DNA of 64,000 nt from an uncultured Oscillospiraceae bacterium (GTDB taxonomy: Bacteria; Bacillota; Clostridia; Oscillospirales; Oscillospiraceae). Shown here in pieces: positions 23,033 through 34,104 of this stretch (position 1 is the stretch's first letter; every line of letters starts with the position of its first letter). Location of the stretch: assembly GCA_910588045.1 (NCBI GenBank), contig CAJUPS010000001.1:1-64000 (forward strand), read 5' to 3'. The notes under the pieces were generated by a model that saw nothing but the letters and a program-made list of their open reading frames with translations, was not told the origin of the DNA and made no database searches. Position numbers and translations under genes: made by a program.

Positions 23033-23701
23033 TTACCTGCTTTCCGAAAAACCGTCACTGAGCAGCCGACGGCGTGGAGCTGTTTCTTCTAACAGGCACA
23101 GCACGTCATCCGGAATATAGTCGCTGTAAGAAATCTCCAGCAAAATCCGCCCCTCTTGTTCAACGGTACTCCGCTCCAACTGCTTGGGATCCAGAAAATC
23201 CATGTGCTGCATTGATGCGCGGAGATCCGTGTCCAGCACGACGCACAGATCCAGTCCATCGGCGGTATATATTTCCCTCTGATAGGTCAGCAGCATCTGC
23301 GGCAGCAGCATCCGCTCGGTTAGATTCTCATGAAATTCCTGGAGCAAGGGATTGGGACGGTCCAGAAGCCAGTCCGTCTCCCCTGCCAGCAGCGCACGGC
23401 ATTCCGCTTCCGCTACCATGGCGCTTGTGCGGTGCCCATCCTGACGCCGCTCCAAAATTAGGTAGGTGGGATCATCATCATAATAGTGCAGAGAAAATTT
23501 GGTGCAGCCCTGCTCCTTTGTCAGAAGTTCTCCCATAGGATTCATGGGGACCCGATCCCGATAGCTGGTAAAAAGCATAGTGTGGACGCTCCTGGCTCCC
23601 CTCTCCTCCGCATGGGTGGAGAGGCAGGCGCGCAGAGCACGATAATCCTCCGGCGTGATTTGATAGTGCAGATTACGCAGTCGAGGTTGATTCGTTGTCA
23701 T
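23033..23701 (-). CDS. VTC-like polyphosphate-polymerase-domain protein, altered active site
   Basis: A 222-residue protein that follows the order of the VTC domain: N-terminal beta strand (RNLHYQITPEDYRALR), central KFSLHYYDDDPTYLILERR, YQREIY and DLCVVLDTD, ending LLEISYSDYIPDDVL. Active VTC enzymes have basic tunnel residues such as RxExKY and KxRIRYY; here these read RNLHY and KFSLHYY, so catalysis is doubtful. The ATG at 23701 follows AAAGGAGGATG. It is divergent from an ECF sigma factor. A non-enzymatic polyphosphate or nucleotide-binding role is possible. Confidence 0.6.
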   Translation of the reverse strand: MTTNQPRLRNLHYQITPEDYRALRACLSTHAEERGARSVHTMLFTSYRDRVPMNPMGELLTKEQGCTKFSLHYYDDDPTYLILERRQDGHRTSAMVAEAECRALLAGETDWLLDRPNPLLQEFHENLTERMLLPQMLLTYQREIYTADGLDLCVVLDTDLRASMQHMDFLDPKQLERSTVEQEGRILLEISYSDYIPDDVLCLLEETAPRRRLLSDGFSESR

Positions 23702-23869
23702 GGGGCATCCTCCTTTTTCCACTATCAATATAACCAACGAAAAAGAACTGGCTATGGCCGAAATTTGAACAATTTGTGAATAACCCTTTTCCTTCTGGCT
23801 GAGGGAAATTTTTTCGTGGGTTTTTCCTTTTTTTCGTGTATAGTAGAGATAGACGGCAGAGAGGAGGCG

Positions 23870-24406
23870 GTGGTCATAAACAACGACGCATTGATCGAAC
23901 AGCTGCAACAGCGGGAACAGGCCGGGCTGGAGGAGTTCTCCCGGCGGTTTACCCCGCTGATGCGCTATATCATTTCCCCTATTTTACCGGATGAACAGGA
24001 CCGGGAGGAGTGCTTGGCGGACGTGTCCCTCTTGGTTTGGGAGCAGATCGAACGCTACGATCCGAACCGGGGCGCTTTTACGACATGGCTCACCGTATTG
24101 ACGCGCAACACGGCTCTGAACCGGGTCCGGAAGCGGAAGGAGACCGAGCCGATTTCTTCGGACCAGCTCTCCCCTGCCCCCGGACCAGAGGAGCAGGTCC
24201 TGCGGCGGGAGCTGCTGGAGGACCTGCGGCGAGCGCTGGAGAACCTGCCGGTGAAGGATCAGATCCTCTTTCACCGAAAATACTACTACCTGCAGCCCAT
24301 CGCCCAGATTGCCGCCGAGATGGGTATGACTGCGCGGGCGGTGGAGGGGCGGCTGTACCGGCTGAAAAAACATCTGCGGAAAGAGTTGGGAGGTGCTGCA
24401 CGGTGA
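23870..24406 (+). CDS. ECF-type RNA polymerase sigma factor
   Basis: About 178 residues. Sigma region 2 spans about 20-95 (FTPLMRYIISPIL; DREECLADVSLLVWEQIERYDPNRGAFTTWL) and region 4 about 120-175 (LPVKDQILFHRKYYYLQPIAQIAAEMGMTARAVEGRLYR). The start is unclear: GTG 23870 is only two bases from GAGGAGG, while ATA 23876 would be better spaced. The stop overlaps the membrane partner gene (GTGA), typical of sigma / anti-sigma pairs. A TATAGT near 23,840 may be its own -10. Confidence 0.85.
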   Translation: MVINNDALIEQLQQREQAGLEEFSRRFTPLMRYIISPILPDEQDREECLADVSLLVWEQIERYDPNRGAFTTWLTVLTRNTALNRVRKRKETEPISSDQLSPAPGPEEQVLRRELLEDLRRALENLPVKDQILFHRKYYYLQPIAQIAAEMGMTARAVEGRLYRLKKHLRKELGGAAR

Positions 24407-25947
24407 ATGACTGGAATTTTCAGAATCTGAGCGACCAGGAACTGGAGAGCCTGATGCAGGCAGGGGCCTCCTCCCTGCCGCCGGACGACAATCTGGTGGA
24501 GGAGATCACCCCCTGGCGGCGGGCCATGAAGCGGGCGCTGCTGGGAATCGCGCTCAATCTGGTGACTCTGAACTTCTGGGGATTAAACTACCTTTTCCCC
24601 GCCATCGGGACACTGCTGCTGCTCATAGGATTCCGCGCCCTGCGTCGGGAGAACAGGGGCTTTGCCCTCTGCTGGTACTTGGCCCTTGTACAAGCGACGA
24701 TCCGCTACGCCTGCCTGATTCTCAACGCCTCCGTCTGGCAGGAGGAACTCTATCGGCTACCCTGGATGCAGCCGCTCCCCTACGTCCTGACCCTTGTTTC
24801 CTTTGTGCAGGTCCTGGGACTGCGCACCGGGTTCCGCGCCGCGCGGCAAAAAGCGGGGCTGGACCCCGCCGCCCCCGGCACTACCGCCCTGGTGGTATGG
24901 TATCTGATTATGTGCATCGCGGCCCTTGTGAACTACACCGGGATTTTGGGGTGGATCCTTATCATTGCCTATTTCATTATCCTCCGTACCCTCTGGAAAC
25001 TACCACGTCAACTGGAGGAGGCGGGCTACGCCATCGAGTTGGCCCCTGTGCGGATCTCAGACTTTGGACTGGGAGCGTGGATTTCTGCCGTGGTGGTCGT
25101 AGGGATCGCCTGCTGCTGCCTCTTTGCCAGCGGATATGATATGGACTGGGCCCCGGTTCCGGAGGGAGAGCAGACCGGTTTGGAGGAACTGCGGGAGGAG
25201 CTTCTGGAGCTGGGCTTTCCGGAGGCGGTCCTCAATGACCTCACCCCGGAGGACCTGACCGCCTGCAAAGGCGCGCTCCGCATCGTGGTGGAACAGGACG
25301 ACTATGCCGTCAATGAAGGCAGGAGCGTCATTCGGGAGGAAAACGGCTACCGCGTTCATACCCGTGAGTACGATGTCAATGAATTACGCATTACAGGCGT
25401 TGCGGTAGAGCTTCCCGGAGACCGGGAGCGGTGGCGTATCATCCATCATTTTGAGTGGGTCGTCGATCCCGGCTTCCACGGCACGGAATCCATGCAGTTC
25501 TGGCCCACCTACCATCTCGCCGAGGGCTGGTCAAAAGGGAGCGAGGCCACAGGCCGTGTGTTGCATGACCGGGACGGCGTGACCTACACAGCGCCCTATC
25601 ACTATCTCGGTGAGCAGAGCTATCAGTCCACCAGCATGTTCTGGGGAACCCAGCAGAACCATGACCTCTTTGCCGCGTTCTCCTTCCCTTCCAAGGGGCA
25701 GCGCCAGCGTGGATATGTGGCCTACGATACCCTGGAGAACGAGGAGGGGTATATCATTGACAGCTGGATCAACTACACGCACCAGAACAGATGGTTCCAA
25801 TACCCTGCGCAGACCGCTATGGAGAACCGTATGCGGGGCAGCTGGAATCTCTCAGGAGCGTTCAGCCTGGTGCAGACCGCCATTCAGTTCAACCCAAATG
25901 ATCCGGCGGACTTTTCCGACTATGGATACACGACCGTCACAGAGTGA
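24403..25947 (+). CDS. Multi-pass membrane protein, probable anti-sigma partner
   Basis: 514 residues from GTG 24403 with GGGAGG nine bases upstream. The short acidic cytoplasmic head (LSDQELESLMQAGASSLPPDD) is followed by about six or seven membrane helices between residues 40 and 245. A soluble C-terminal domain of about 260 residues with many aromatics follows. The translational overlap with the ECF sigma gene suggests it holds that sigma factor at the membrane. No zinc anti-sigma motif was seen. The extracytoplasmic part may sense the signal. Confidence 0.6.
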   Translation: MNDWNFQNLSDQELESLMQAGASSLPPDDNLVEEITPWRRAMKRALLGIALNLVTLNFWGLNYLFPAIGTLLLLIGFRALRRENRGFALCWYLALVQATIRYACLILNASVWQEELYRLPWMQPLPYVLTLVSFVQVLGLRTGFRAARQKAGLDPAAPGTTALVVWYLIMCIAALVNYTGILGWILIIAYFIILRTLWKLPRQLEEAGYAIELAPVRISDFGLGAWISAVVVVGIACCCLFASGYDMDWAPVPEGEQTGLEELREELLELGFPEAVLNDLTPEDLTACKGALRIVVEQDDYAVNEGRSVIREENGYRVHTREYDVNELRITGVAVELPGDRERWRIIHHFEWVVDPGFHGTESMQFWPTYHLAEGWSKGSEATGRVLHDRDGVTYTAPYHYLGEQSYQSTSMFWGTQQNHDLFAAFSFPSKGQRQRGYVAYDTLENEEGYIIDSWINYTHQNRWFQYPAQTAMENRMRGSWNLSGAFSLVQTAIQFNPNDPADFSDYGYTTVTE

Positions 25948-25953
25948 CAAAAT

Positions 25954-25990
25954 CCCCGGCGAAGCGTGGAAATGCTCCGCCGGGGTCTTT
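25954..25990 (+). terminator. Terminator of the sigma operon
   Basis: CCCCGGCG (25954-25961) pairs with CGCCGGGG (25978-25985), followed by TCTTTTA. Confidence 0.75.
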
Positions 25991-26020
25991 TATACTGTTC
26001 TTCCGCTAAGAACGGTCAAT

Positions 26021-26107
26021 CGTTACCGTGCGGAAATGTTGGAATAGAGCCGTTTGAGGGGCGTATTAAAGTTCTTTTTAATCCTTTTTCTTTCAAGAAA
26101 AAGGATT
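26021..26107. repeat. Dispersed palindromic repeat, copy 1, at the glnS 3' end
   Basis: It contains ATCGTTACCGTGCGGA and a perfect 13-bp hairpin AATCCTTTTTCTT (26080-26092) / complement (26095-26107) that overlaps the glnS stop. A related copy is at 44278-44357. The hairpin probably also terminates glnS. Confidence 0.55.
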
Positions 26108-27797
26108 ACATTTTGAAGCTGTCCTTCAGTCCTACGCTGCGGTTGAATACCAGGTGTCCGGGCTTACTGTCCTTGCTGTCCAGGCAGAAGTAGCCCACCC
26201 GCATGAACTGGAAGTTGGCCGGGACAACGGCGTCCGCCAGTCCGGCCTCCACTTTGCAGCCCGTGACCACCTCCAGGGAATCCGGATTCATGCAGTCCAA
26301 AAAATTCTTGTCGGCGGCGTCAGGGGCGGGATCGGAGAACAGGTTGTCGTACAGGCGGCACTCCGCGTCCACCGCCGTGGCGGCATCCACCCAGTGGATG
26401 GTAGCGCCCTTCACCTTCCGGCCGTCGGCGGGGTTGCCGCCGCGGCTCTCGGGGTCGTAGGTGGCGTAGATTTCCACTACGCTGCCGCTTTCATCCTTCT
26501 TGCAGCCGGTGCACTTGATGAGATACGCGCCCTTCAGACGGCACTCCGGGCCGTCGGGATACAGCCGCTTATACTTGGGCACCGGGGTTTCCAGGAAGTC
26601 CTCCGCCTCCACGTAAATTTCCCGGGAAAAGGTGATGGTCCGGTTCCCATCCTCCGGGCGGTTGGGGTTGTTCTCCACCTCGAAGGTCTCGCTCTGCCCC
26701 TCCGGATAGTTGGTGATGACCAGCTTCACCGGGCGAATCACCGCCATCACCCGCCGGGCGGTCTCGTTGAGGTCCTCCCGCAGGCAGTGCTCCAGAAAAG
26801 AAAATTCCACCGTGCTGCTCGCCTTGGCTACACCGATGCGCTCGCAGAAATTGCGGATGGAGGCGGGGGTATAGCCCCTCCGGCGCAGCCCGCAGAGGGT
26901 GGGCATCCTCGGGTCGTCCCAGCCGGAGACCTTCCCGTCCTCTACCAGAGCGCGGAGCTTCCGCTTGCTCATGACGGTGTAGTTAATGCCCAGGCGGGCA
27001 AACTCGATCTGCCGGGGCTTAGAGGGCAGGTCGCAGTTGGCGATAACCCAGTCGTAGAGCGGCCGGTGGGCTTCAAATTCCAGGGAGCAGAGGGAGTGGG
27101 TGATCCCCTCCAAGGCATCCTGGATGGGGTGGGCGAAGTCGTACATGGGATAGATGCACCACTTGTTTCCCTGGCGGTGATGGTGCGTGTGGTTGATCCG
27201 ATAGAGCACCGGGTCCCGCATATTGAAGTTGCCGCTGGTCAGGTCGATCTTAGCCCGCAGGGTCATGGCGCCGTTGGGGAACTCGCCGGAGCGCATCCGG
27301 CGAAACAGGTCCAGGCTCTCCTCAATAGGCCGGTCCCGCCAGGGGGAGCGGGCGGGGGTATTCACATCGCCCCGATATTCCCGGAACTCCTCCGGCGTCA
27401 GCTCACAGACGTAGGCCAGGCCCTTTTTGATCAGCTCCTCAGCCAGCTCGTAGGTCTTTTCAAAATAATCACTGCCATAAAAGAGCCGGTCCCCCCAGTC
27501 AAAGCCCAGCCAGTGGATGTCCTCCTGGATGGCGTCCACGAACTCCGTGTCCTCCTTGGAGGGGTTGGTGTCGTCAAAGCGCAGGTTGCACAGTCCGCCG
27601 TATTTCTCGGCGGTGCTGAAATTGATGCACAGGGCCTTGCAGTGCCCGATGTGCAGATAGCCGTTGGGCTCCGGGGGGAACCGGGTGTGGACGGTCATGC
27701 CCTGGAACCGGCCACCCTCCGCGATGTCTTCGTCGATGAACTGATGGATAAAATTCTTGCTCTCCTCCGTAATGGGGGTCTTGCTTTCTTCGGCCAT
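26106..27797 (-). CDS. glnS: Glutaminyl-tRNA synthetase
   Basis: A 563-residue class I synthetase that charges tRNA-Gln. The ATP-binding HIGH motif is in PPEPNGYLHIGH near residue 50, and the KMSKS-like loop reads VMSKRKL near 265. The GlnRS-specific DDTNP and INHTHHHR stretches are present, and the length matches the family. AAGGAGCG precedes the ATG. Many Clostridia use GatCAB instead; whether this genome has both cannot be seen here. Confidence 0.95.
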   Translation of the reverse strand: MAEESKTPITEESKNFIHQFIDEDIAEGGRFQGMTVHTRFPPEPNGYLHIGHCKALCINFSTAEKYGGLCNLRFDDTNPSKEDTEFVDAIQEDIHWLGFDWGDRLFYGSDYFEKTYELAEELIKKGLAYVCELTPEEFREYRGDVNTPARSPWRDRPIEESLDLFRRMRSGEFPNGAMTLRAKIDLTSGNFNMRDPVLYRINHTHHHRQGNKWCIYPMYDFAHPIQDALEGITHSLCSLEFEAHRPLYDWVIANCDLPSKPRQIEFARLGINYTVMSKRKLRALVEDGKVSGWDDPRMPTLCGLRRRGYTPASIRNFCERIGVAKASSTVEFSFLEHCLREDLNETARRVMAVIRPVKLVITNYPEGQSETFEVENNPNRPEDGNRTITFSREIYVEAEDFLETPVPKYKRLYPDGPECRLKGAYLIKCTGCKKDESGSVVEIYATYDPESRGGNPADGRKVKGATIHWVDAATAVDAECRLYDNLFSDPAPDAADKNFLDCMNPDSLEVVTGCKVEAGLADAVVPANFQFMRVGYFCLDSKDSKPGHLVFNRSVGLKDSFKM

Positions 27798-27911
27798 GCC
27801 GTCACGCTCCTTACTGTCATTAGAATGGATAAGTTGTCCAAAAATGGGCGATTTTCATTATACAAAACGCCAATGGAAAACGCAAGAGGAAAACGAAAAA
27901 TTTTGTGAAAA

Positions 27912-27935
27912 ACAGCCCGCGGTGCCGCGGGCTGT
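27912..27935 (-). terminator. Terminator of the 70-residue gene
   Basis: A perfect 11-bp stem, ACAGCCCGCGG and complement, has a 2-nt loop, with a T-run on the minus strand. Confidence 0.8.
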
Positions 27936-27939
27936 CTCA

Positions 27940-28152
27940 CTATATCGCAAAATCCTCCTCCGTCAGTTTGGAGGTTTCCAGCTTCATCGGGCGTGGCGGG
28001 ACGCGCTTGAAGGGATCGTACCGGAACCGATGGCAGTGGTACTCCATCGCGACAACGCCTTTTCGCGGGCAAACAACCTCCCTGCCGTTGATGAGGCTCC
28101 CCTTGGCGCAGTAGGCACAGCGGGGCTCTATATCCTTCCGGAACAGATTCAT
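27940..28152 (-). CDS. Small conserved cysteine-containing protein
   Basis: 70 residues beginning MNLFRKDIEPRCAYCAKG. Four cysteine/histidine positions (CAYC, VVCPRKG, YHCHRF) suggest a small metal site. The sequence looks like a short conserved protein of Oscillospirales with no assigned function. The ATG at 28152 follows GGAGGGAGGAG. It lies 24 bases after the ClpE-like gene and ends at a terminator, so it is the last gene of that transcript. Confidence 0.75.
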   Translation of the reverse strand: MNLFRKDIEPRCAYCAKGSLINGREVVCPRKGVVAMEYHCHRFRYDPFKRVPPRPMKLETSKLTEEDFAI

Positions 28153-28176
28153 CGCTTCTCCTCCCTCCATAAGGGC

Positions 28177-30483
<2,307 letters not shown>

Positions 30484-30604
30484 AACTTCTACCTCCATAA
30501 CCACTCCCGAGGGAGGGCATACGCTTTGTATTGTATCTTTTATATCAAATCCATTCATTTTTAGCATGAACAATTTGAAAATTTTCAGGCGCAGGGAAGA
30601 TTTC

Positions 30605-31297
30605 TCATCCCGGCAGGCTGACAGTCCCCCGGGACAGGAGACGCAGCACTGCGGATTCTCCCGCCATCTCCGGCGTGATGACGCCAACCTCCCGCAAGAC
30701 CCACAGGGCGAGGCAAACCAAAATCAGCCCCTTGCCCAGACCAATGAGCGCGCCGCCGAGCCCGTTGAGCTGCCGGACCACCGGGAGCTTTTCTACCACG
30801 CGTAGCACCCGCGCCAGCAGGCGCAGCACAGCCGTCAGCACAACAAAAAACGCCGCACACAAAAGGGCCTGCACCAGGTCCAGCACCACGCCGTCCAGAA
30901 CGGCGTCGGCCACGTTCTTCCCGGCCTGCTCCAGCGCTTCCGGCGTGGAGGCGAGGGCGGACTGTACGGAGGACTCGATCTCCGCCAAAAACGCCTGGGT
31001 CTGTTCCCGGATGAAGCCGTTGGGAATGGCCTCCACCACCTGTTCCAGCTCCACGACCGGCTGGAGCTCCGGCATATTTTTGGCCGTCAGCTCCTCCGCC
31101 CGCTGCGCAATCGCCCCGTAGGTGGCGGGACGCAGAGCTTTATCGATCACGACGGGGGCCGCCGCCCGGGCTAACTGCACCGAAAACACCAGGGCCAACA
31201 CCACTGCGAGCAGTTCCGTCAGGGTACGCACGAGTCCCCGCTTCCAGCCCAGTACAGCAAATAGCAACACCACCGCCAAAACTACGATGTCGATCAT
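30605..31297 (-). CDS. CvpA-family membrane protein
   Basis: 230 residues with N-terminal helices (MIDIVVLAVVLLFAVLGWKRGLV; ELLAVVLALVFSVQLA), a soluble amphipathic middle, and two C-terminal helices near 145-165 and 185-205 (LNGLGGALIGLGKGLILVCLALWVL). This matches the colicin V production family. The ATG at 31297 begins the conserved MIDIVV; the ribosome site is weak. It is between DUF5711 and the ClpE-like gene on one transcript. Confidence 0.85.
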   Translation of the reverse strand: MIDIVVLAVVLLFAVLGWKRGLVRTLTELLAVVLALVFSVQLARAAAPVVIDKALRPATYGAIAQRAEELTAKNMPELQPVVELEQVVEAIPNGFIREQTQAFLAEIESSVQSALASTPEALEQAGKNVADAVLDGVVLDLVQALLCAAFFVVLTAVLRLLARVLRVVEKLPVVRQLNGLGGALIGLGKGLILVCLALWVLREVGVITPEMAGESAVLRLLSRGTVSLPG

Positions 31298-31350
31298 ATC
31301 ACATTCGGCCCGAAAAGGCCATCCCCTTTCTATGGAAAAATGGCATACGG

Positions 31351-32517
31351 TCAGGGGAGAAATCTCCAAGCGGAGGCCCCGGAGATCAGCAGGACACTGC
31401 CGTCCTCCTCCATCAGAATCTGCCCGGCGTAGTCTGCGTTGTCCAGTCGGGCGTACTCCGTCAGGTCGCGTCGATAGATCACCAGACCCTCGCCGTAGAG
31501 CAGCGCCAGGTAGTCCCCGTATGCGGCCATATCCAACACCTCATCCGTCAGCTCCAGCGAGGCGATTTCCTTCCCGTCCAGGTCGTAGGTCGTCAGTGTG
31601 CAGATGTTGCCCGCCTGATACCGGCCCAGGAGCAGGGCGCAGAAATCATCGCCGGTGAGCGCATAGTCGTGGAGGTACAGATTGCCGTATGGGCGGTCCA
31701 AAACAATCTGGCCCGCAAGATCTGTCATGGTAAAACGCTTGTCACATAGCGCCAGTATTCTGCCGCCGTTGCAGTGGAAATCCAGGACCAATCCGTCCAA
31801 GATGGAAGCACTGTCTTTCAACTCCGCGCTGTCCAAATCGTAGACCAGGAGCCTGGTGGCAAAGATACCGCCCTGGGACTCCAGGCTGACAATGATCACA
31901 CTGCGCCGGTCCTCCGTCACCTTGGCATCGCTGAGGTAGTTGTTGTAGGAATCGAAGCTGAAGATCAGCTCCCCCTCCGGGTCGTAGACGGAGACGGTCG
32001 CCTTGTAGCCGCTTTTCTGCTCGGTTACAGCCAGGTAATCTCCCCCGTTGAAATGAGCAGAGAAAAAGCACTGCCCATCGTCCGTGTGCAGCGTGCGCCG
32101 GATGCCATTCTGATCGAGGACATAGAGGGTATCTCCCCCGACATCACATACCGCCGCCTGCCGCTTTCCCACGGATAGCTTCGGCGCCGCCATGTGGATC
32201 GGAACATCATATAGCACGGCCCCATCGTCTGCGATCAGCTGCGCCGCATTTCCGTTGACCACCAGCAAGCTGGTGTCCAGCTTGCCATAGCGGTTCGACG
32301 CATCCACCGCATAGGCATAAATATCCCTTGTGCCGCTGCTGTCGCCGTACATCAGCCACCGGCGCAGAGATGCGAAGTGGCTCCCGTCCTCCATGGTGGT
32401 CAGCACGACCGCCCCCAGGACAAGGACCAGGACCAACAGCAGGGTCAGGGTCCGCCTAAGCATCCCGCGCTTTTTTTTTCCGCCCTCTTTCGCAGGGGTT
32501 TCATTCTTCTTGGTCAT
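31351..32517 (-). CDS. DUF5711-type membrane-anchored beta-propeller
   Basis: 388 residues. A basic cytoplasmic tail (KEGGKKKRGMLRR) and one membrane helix about 22-42 precede an extracellular domain of repeated beta strands that reads like a WD/PQQ-type propeller (DTLYVLDQNG, ATVSVYDPEGELIFSF). It matches the DUF5711 family often found between truA and cvpA in Oscillospirales. The ATG at 32517 overlaps the truA stop by 17 bases. Function unknown. Confidence 0.8.
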   Translation of the reverse strand: MTKKNETPAKEGGKKKRGMLRRTLTLLLVLVLVLGAVVLTTMEDGSHFASLRRWLMYGDSSGTRDIYAYAVDASNRYGKLDTSLLVVNGNAAQLIADDGAVLYDVPIHMAAPKLSVGKRQAAVCDVGGDTLYVLDQNGIRRTLHTDDGQCFFSAHFNGGDYLAVTEQKSGYKATVSVYDPEGELIFSFDSYNNYLSDAKVTEDRRSVIIVSLESQGGIFATRLLVYDLDSAELKDSASILDGLVLDFHCNGGRILALCDKRFTMTDLAGQIVLDRPYGNLYLHDYALTGDDFCALLLGRYQAGNICTLTTYDLDGKEIASLELTDEVLDMAAYGDYLALLYGEGLVIYRRDLTEYARLDNADYAGQILMEEDGSVLLISGASAWRFLP

Positions 32518-33265
32518 TGAGCCGTTCATCCTCATACCAAAGTCTTGTCAGGTACAATCCCCCTGGCGGAACAGTGGGTCCCGCCAGCGTGCGGTTGCCG
32601 CTGGAGAGAATCACCGGTATATCCTCCGGCGTCAGCTTTCCCTCTGCGGCATACAGCACCGTACCGGTAATGGCTCGTACCATATTATACAAAAACCCGT
32701 CGGCGCATACCTTCAATTCCAGAAGTTCCCCGTTTCGATTGACGCGGCAGTAGTGGACGGTCCGCACGGTGGTTTTCGTCTCTGTTCCCACGCTGCGTAC
32801 AGCGCGGAAGTCGTGCGTTCCCTCAAAGGCCCGGGCGGCCCGGTCCATCACCTGCTCGTCCAGACGCTTCGGGTAGAAGTAGGCGCGGTGTACATAAAAG
32901 GGGTTTCTGATCCTGGAATTAAAAATCCGATAGGTGTACTCCTTCTTCAGACAGGAGCCAATGGCGTTGAAATCCTCCGCCACCTCGAACGCCTCACAGA
33001 CCACAATGTCCTCCGGGAGGCGACTGTTCACCGCCAGGGGGAACCGGTCGCAGGGGATGGAACAGCCGGTGCGGAAATTGGCGATATAGCGTTCGGCGTG
33101 GACACCGGCATCGGTACGTCCACAGCCCGTCACCTTGATCCTCTCCCCGCAGAGCGTGGAGAGGGCTTTTTCCAGGGTCTCCGCCACCGTGATTTCCGTC
33201 TTCTGCACCTGCCAGCCGTGGTAATTTGTTCCGTTGTACATGAGACGAAAGGCTATATTCCTCAT
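32501..33265 (-). CDS. truA: tRNA pseudouridine(38-40) synthase
   Basis: 254 residues. It isomerises uridines 38-40 of the tRNA anticodon arm. The catalytic aspartate lies in GCGRTDAGVHA near residue 55. The N-terminal YNGTNYHGWQ and the late YNMVRAITGT motif fit TruA. The ATG at 33265 has GAGGAG six bases upstream. It is the usual gene after ecfT. Confidence 0.96.
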   Translation of the reverse strand: MRNIAFRLMYNGTNYHGWQVQKTEITVAETLEKALSTLCGERIKVTGCGRTDAGVHAERYIANFRTGCSIPCDRFPLAVNSRLPEDIVVCEAFEVAEDFNAIGSCLKKEYTYRIFNSRIRNPFYVHRAYFYPKRLDEQVMDRAARAFEGTHDFRAVRSVGTETKTTVRTVHYCRVNRNGELLELKVCADGFLYNMVRAITGTVLYAAEGKLTPEDIPVILSSGNRTLAGPTVPPGGLYLTRLWYEDERLNDQEE

Positions 33266-33300
33266 CAGCAGCTCCTCTCGCGCATTGCGGACCGTCCGCA

Positions 33301-34104
33301 TCACAGTCCGAAGTGCGCCAGCACCAGCACTGTGACCAATACAAGGACATATGCCAGGAAAACGATATAATCTCTTGTCTTATATTGCAGAACATGCAGC
33401 TTGGTCCTGCCTTCCCCGCCGTGGTAGCAACGGCACTCCATAGCAACCGCCAGCTCATCCGCCCGGCGAAATGCGCTGATAAACAGGGGCACCAGGATGG
33501 GCACCAGCGCCTTGGCCCGCTGGAACAGGTTCCCGCTCTCGAAGTCTGCACCGCGGGCCTGCTGGGCTGACATGATTTTGTCGGTCTCTTCAATCAGCGT
33601 GGGAATCATCCGCAGCGCGATAGACATAATCATCGCCAGCTCGTGGACGGGGACTTTGATTTTCTTCAGTGGGTTCAGGAGGGACTCCAATCCGTCTGTC
33701 AGCCCAATGGGGCTGGTGGTGTAGGTCAGCAGGAATGTACCCATAATCAGCATAGTGATCCGCAAGACCATAAAGAACGCAGTAAAAATCCCCTCTTTAG
33801 TGATCCTGAAGATCCAGAAGGTCACCAGGGCTTCCCCCGGGGTGTAGAACAGGTTCAAAATCGCAGTAAAGCAGATGATGAACAAAATGGGCTTCAGTCC
33901 ACGGACCAGGGCTCTGGGCGCTACGCCGGAAACCTTGATTCCTGCAAACAGCAGCAGCGCCACCACGCCGTAGGATACAAAGGATTTTGCACAGAAAAGA
34001 GCCGCAATGTAGAGGACCGTCAGTAGAATCTTGGTCCGGGGGTCCAGCCTGTGGGCCAGAGAGGTCCCTGGAAAATATTGCCCCAGGGTGATGTCCTTGA
34101 GCAT
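33301..34104 (-). CDS. ecfT: Energy-coupling factor transporter transmembrane protein EcfT
   Basis: 267 residues with about five or six membrane helices and the two coupling-helix motifs, ARGADF and the degenerate MECRCYHGG. It couples substrate-binding S components to the EcfA ATPases for vitamin and metal uptake. Two consecutive ATGs (34107, 34104) follow GGGAGGG; either may be used. It overlaps ecfA2. Confidence 0.95.
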   Translation of the reverse strand: MLKDITLGQYFPGTSLAHRLDPRTKILLTVLYIAALFCAKSFVSYGVVALLLFAGIKVSGVAPRALVRGLKPILFIICFTAILNLFYTPGEALVTFWIFRITKEGIFTAFFMVLRITMLIMGTFLLTYTTSPIGLTDGLESLLNPLKKIKVPVHELAMIMSIALRMIPTLIEETDKIMSAQQARGADFESGNLFQRAKALVPILVPLFISAFRRADELAVAMECRCYHGGEGRTKLHVLQYKTRDYIVFLAYVLVLVTVLVLAHFGL

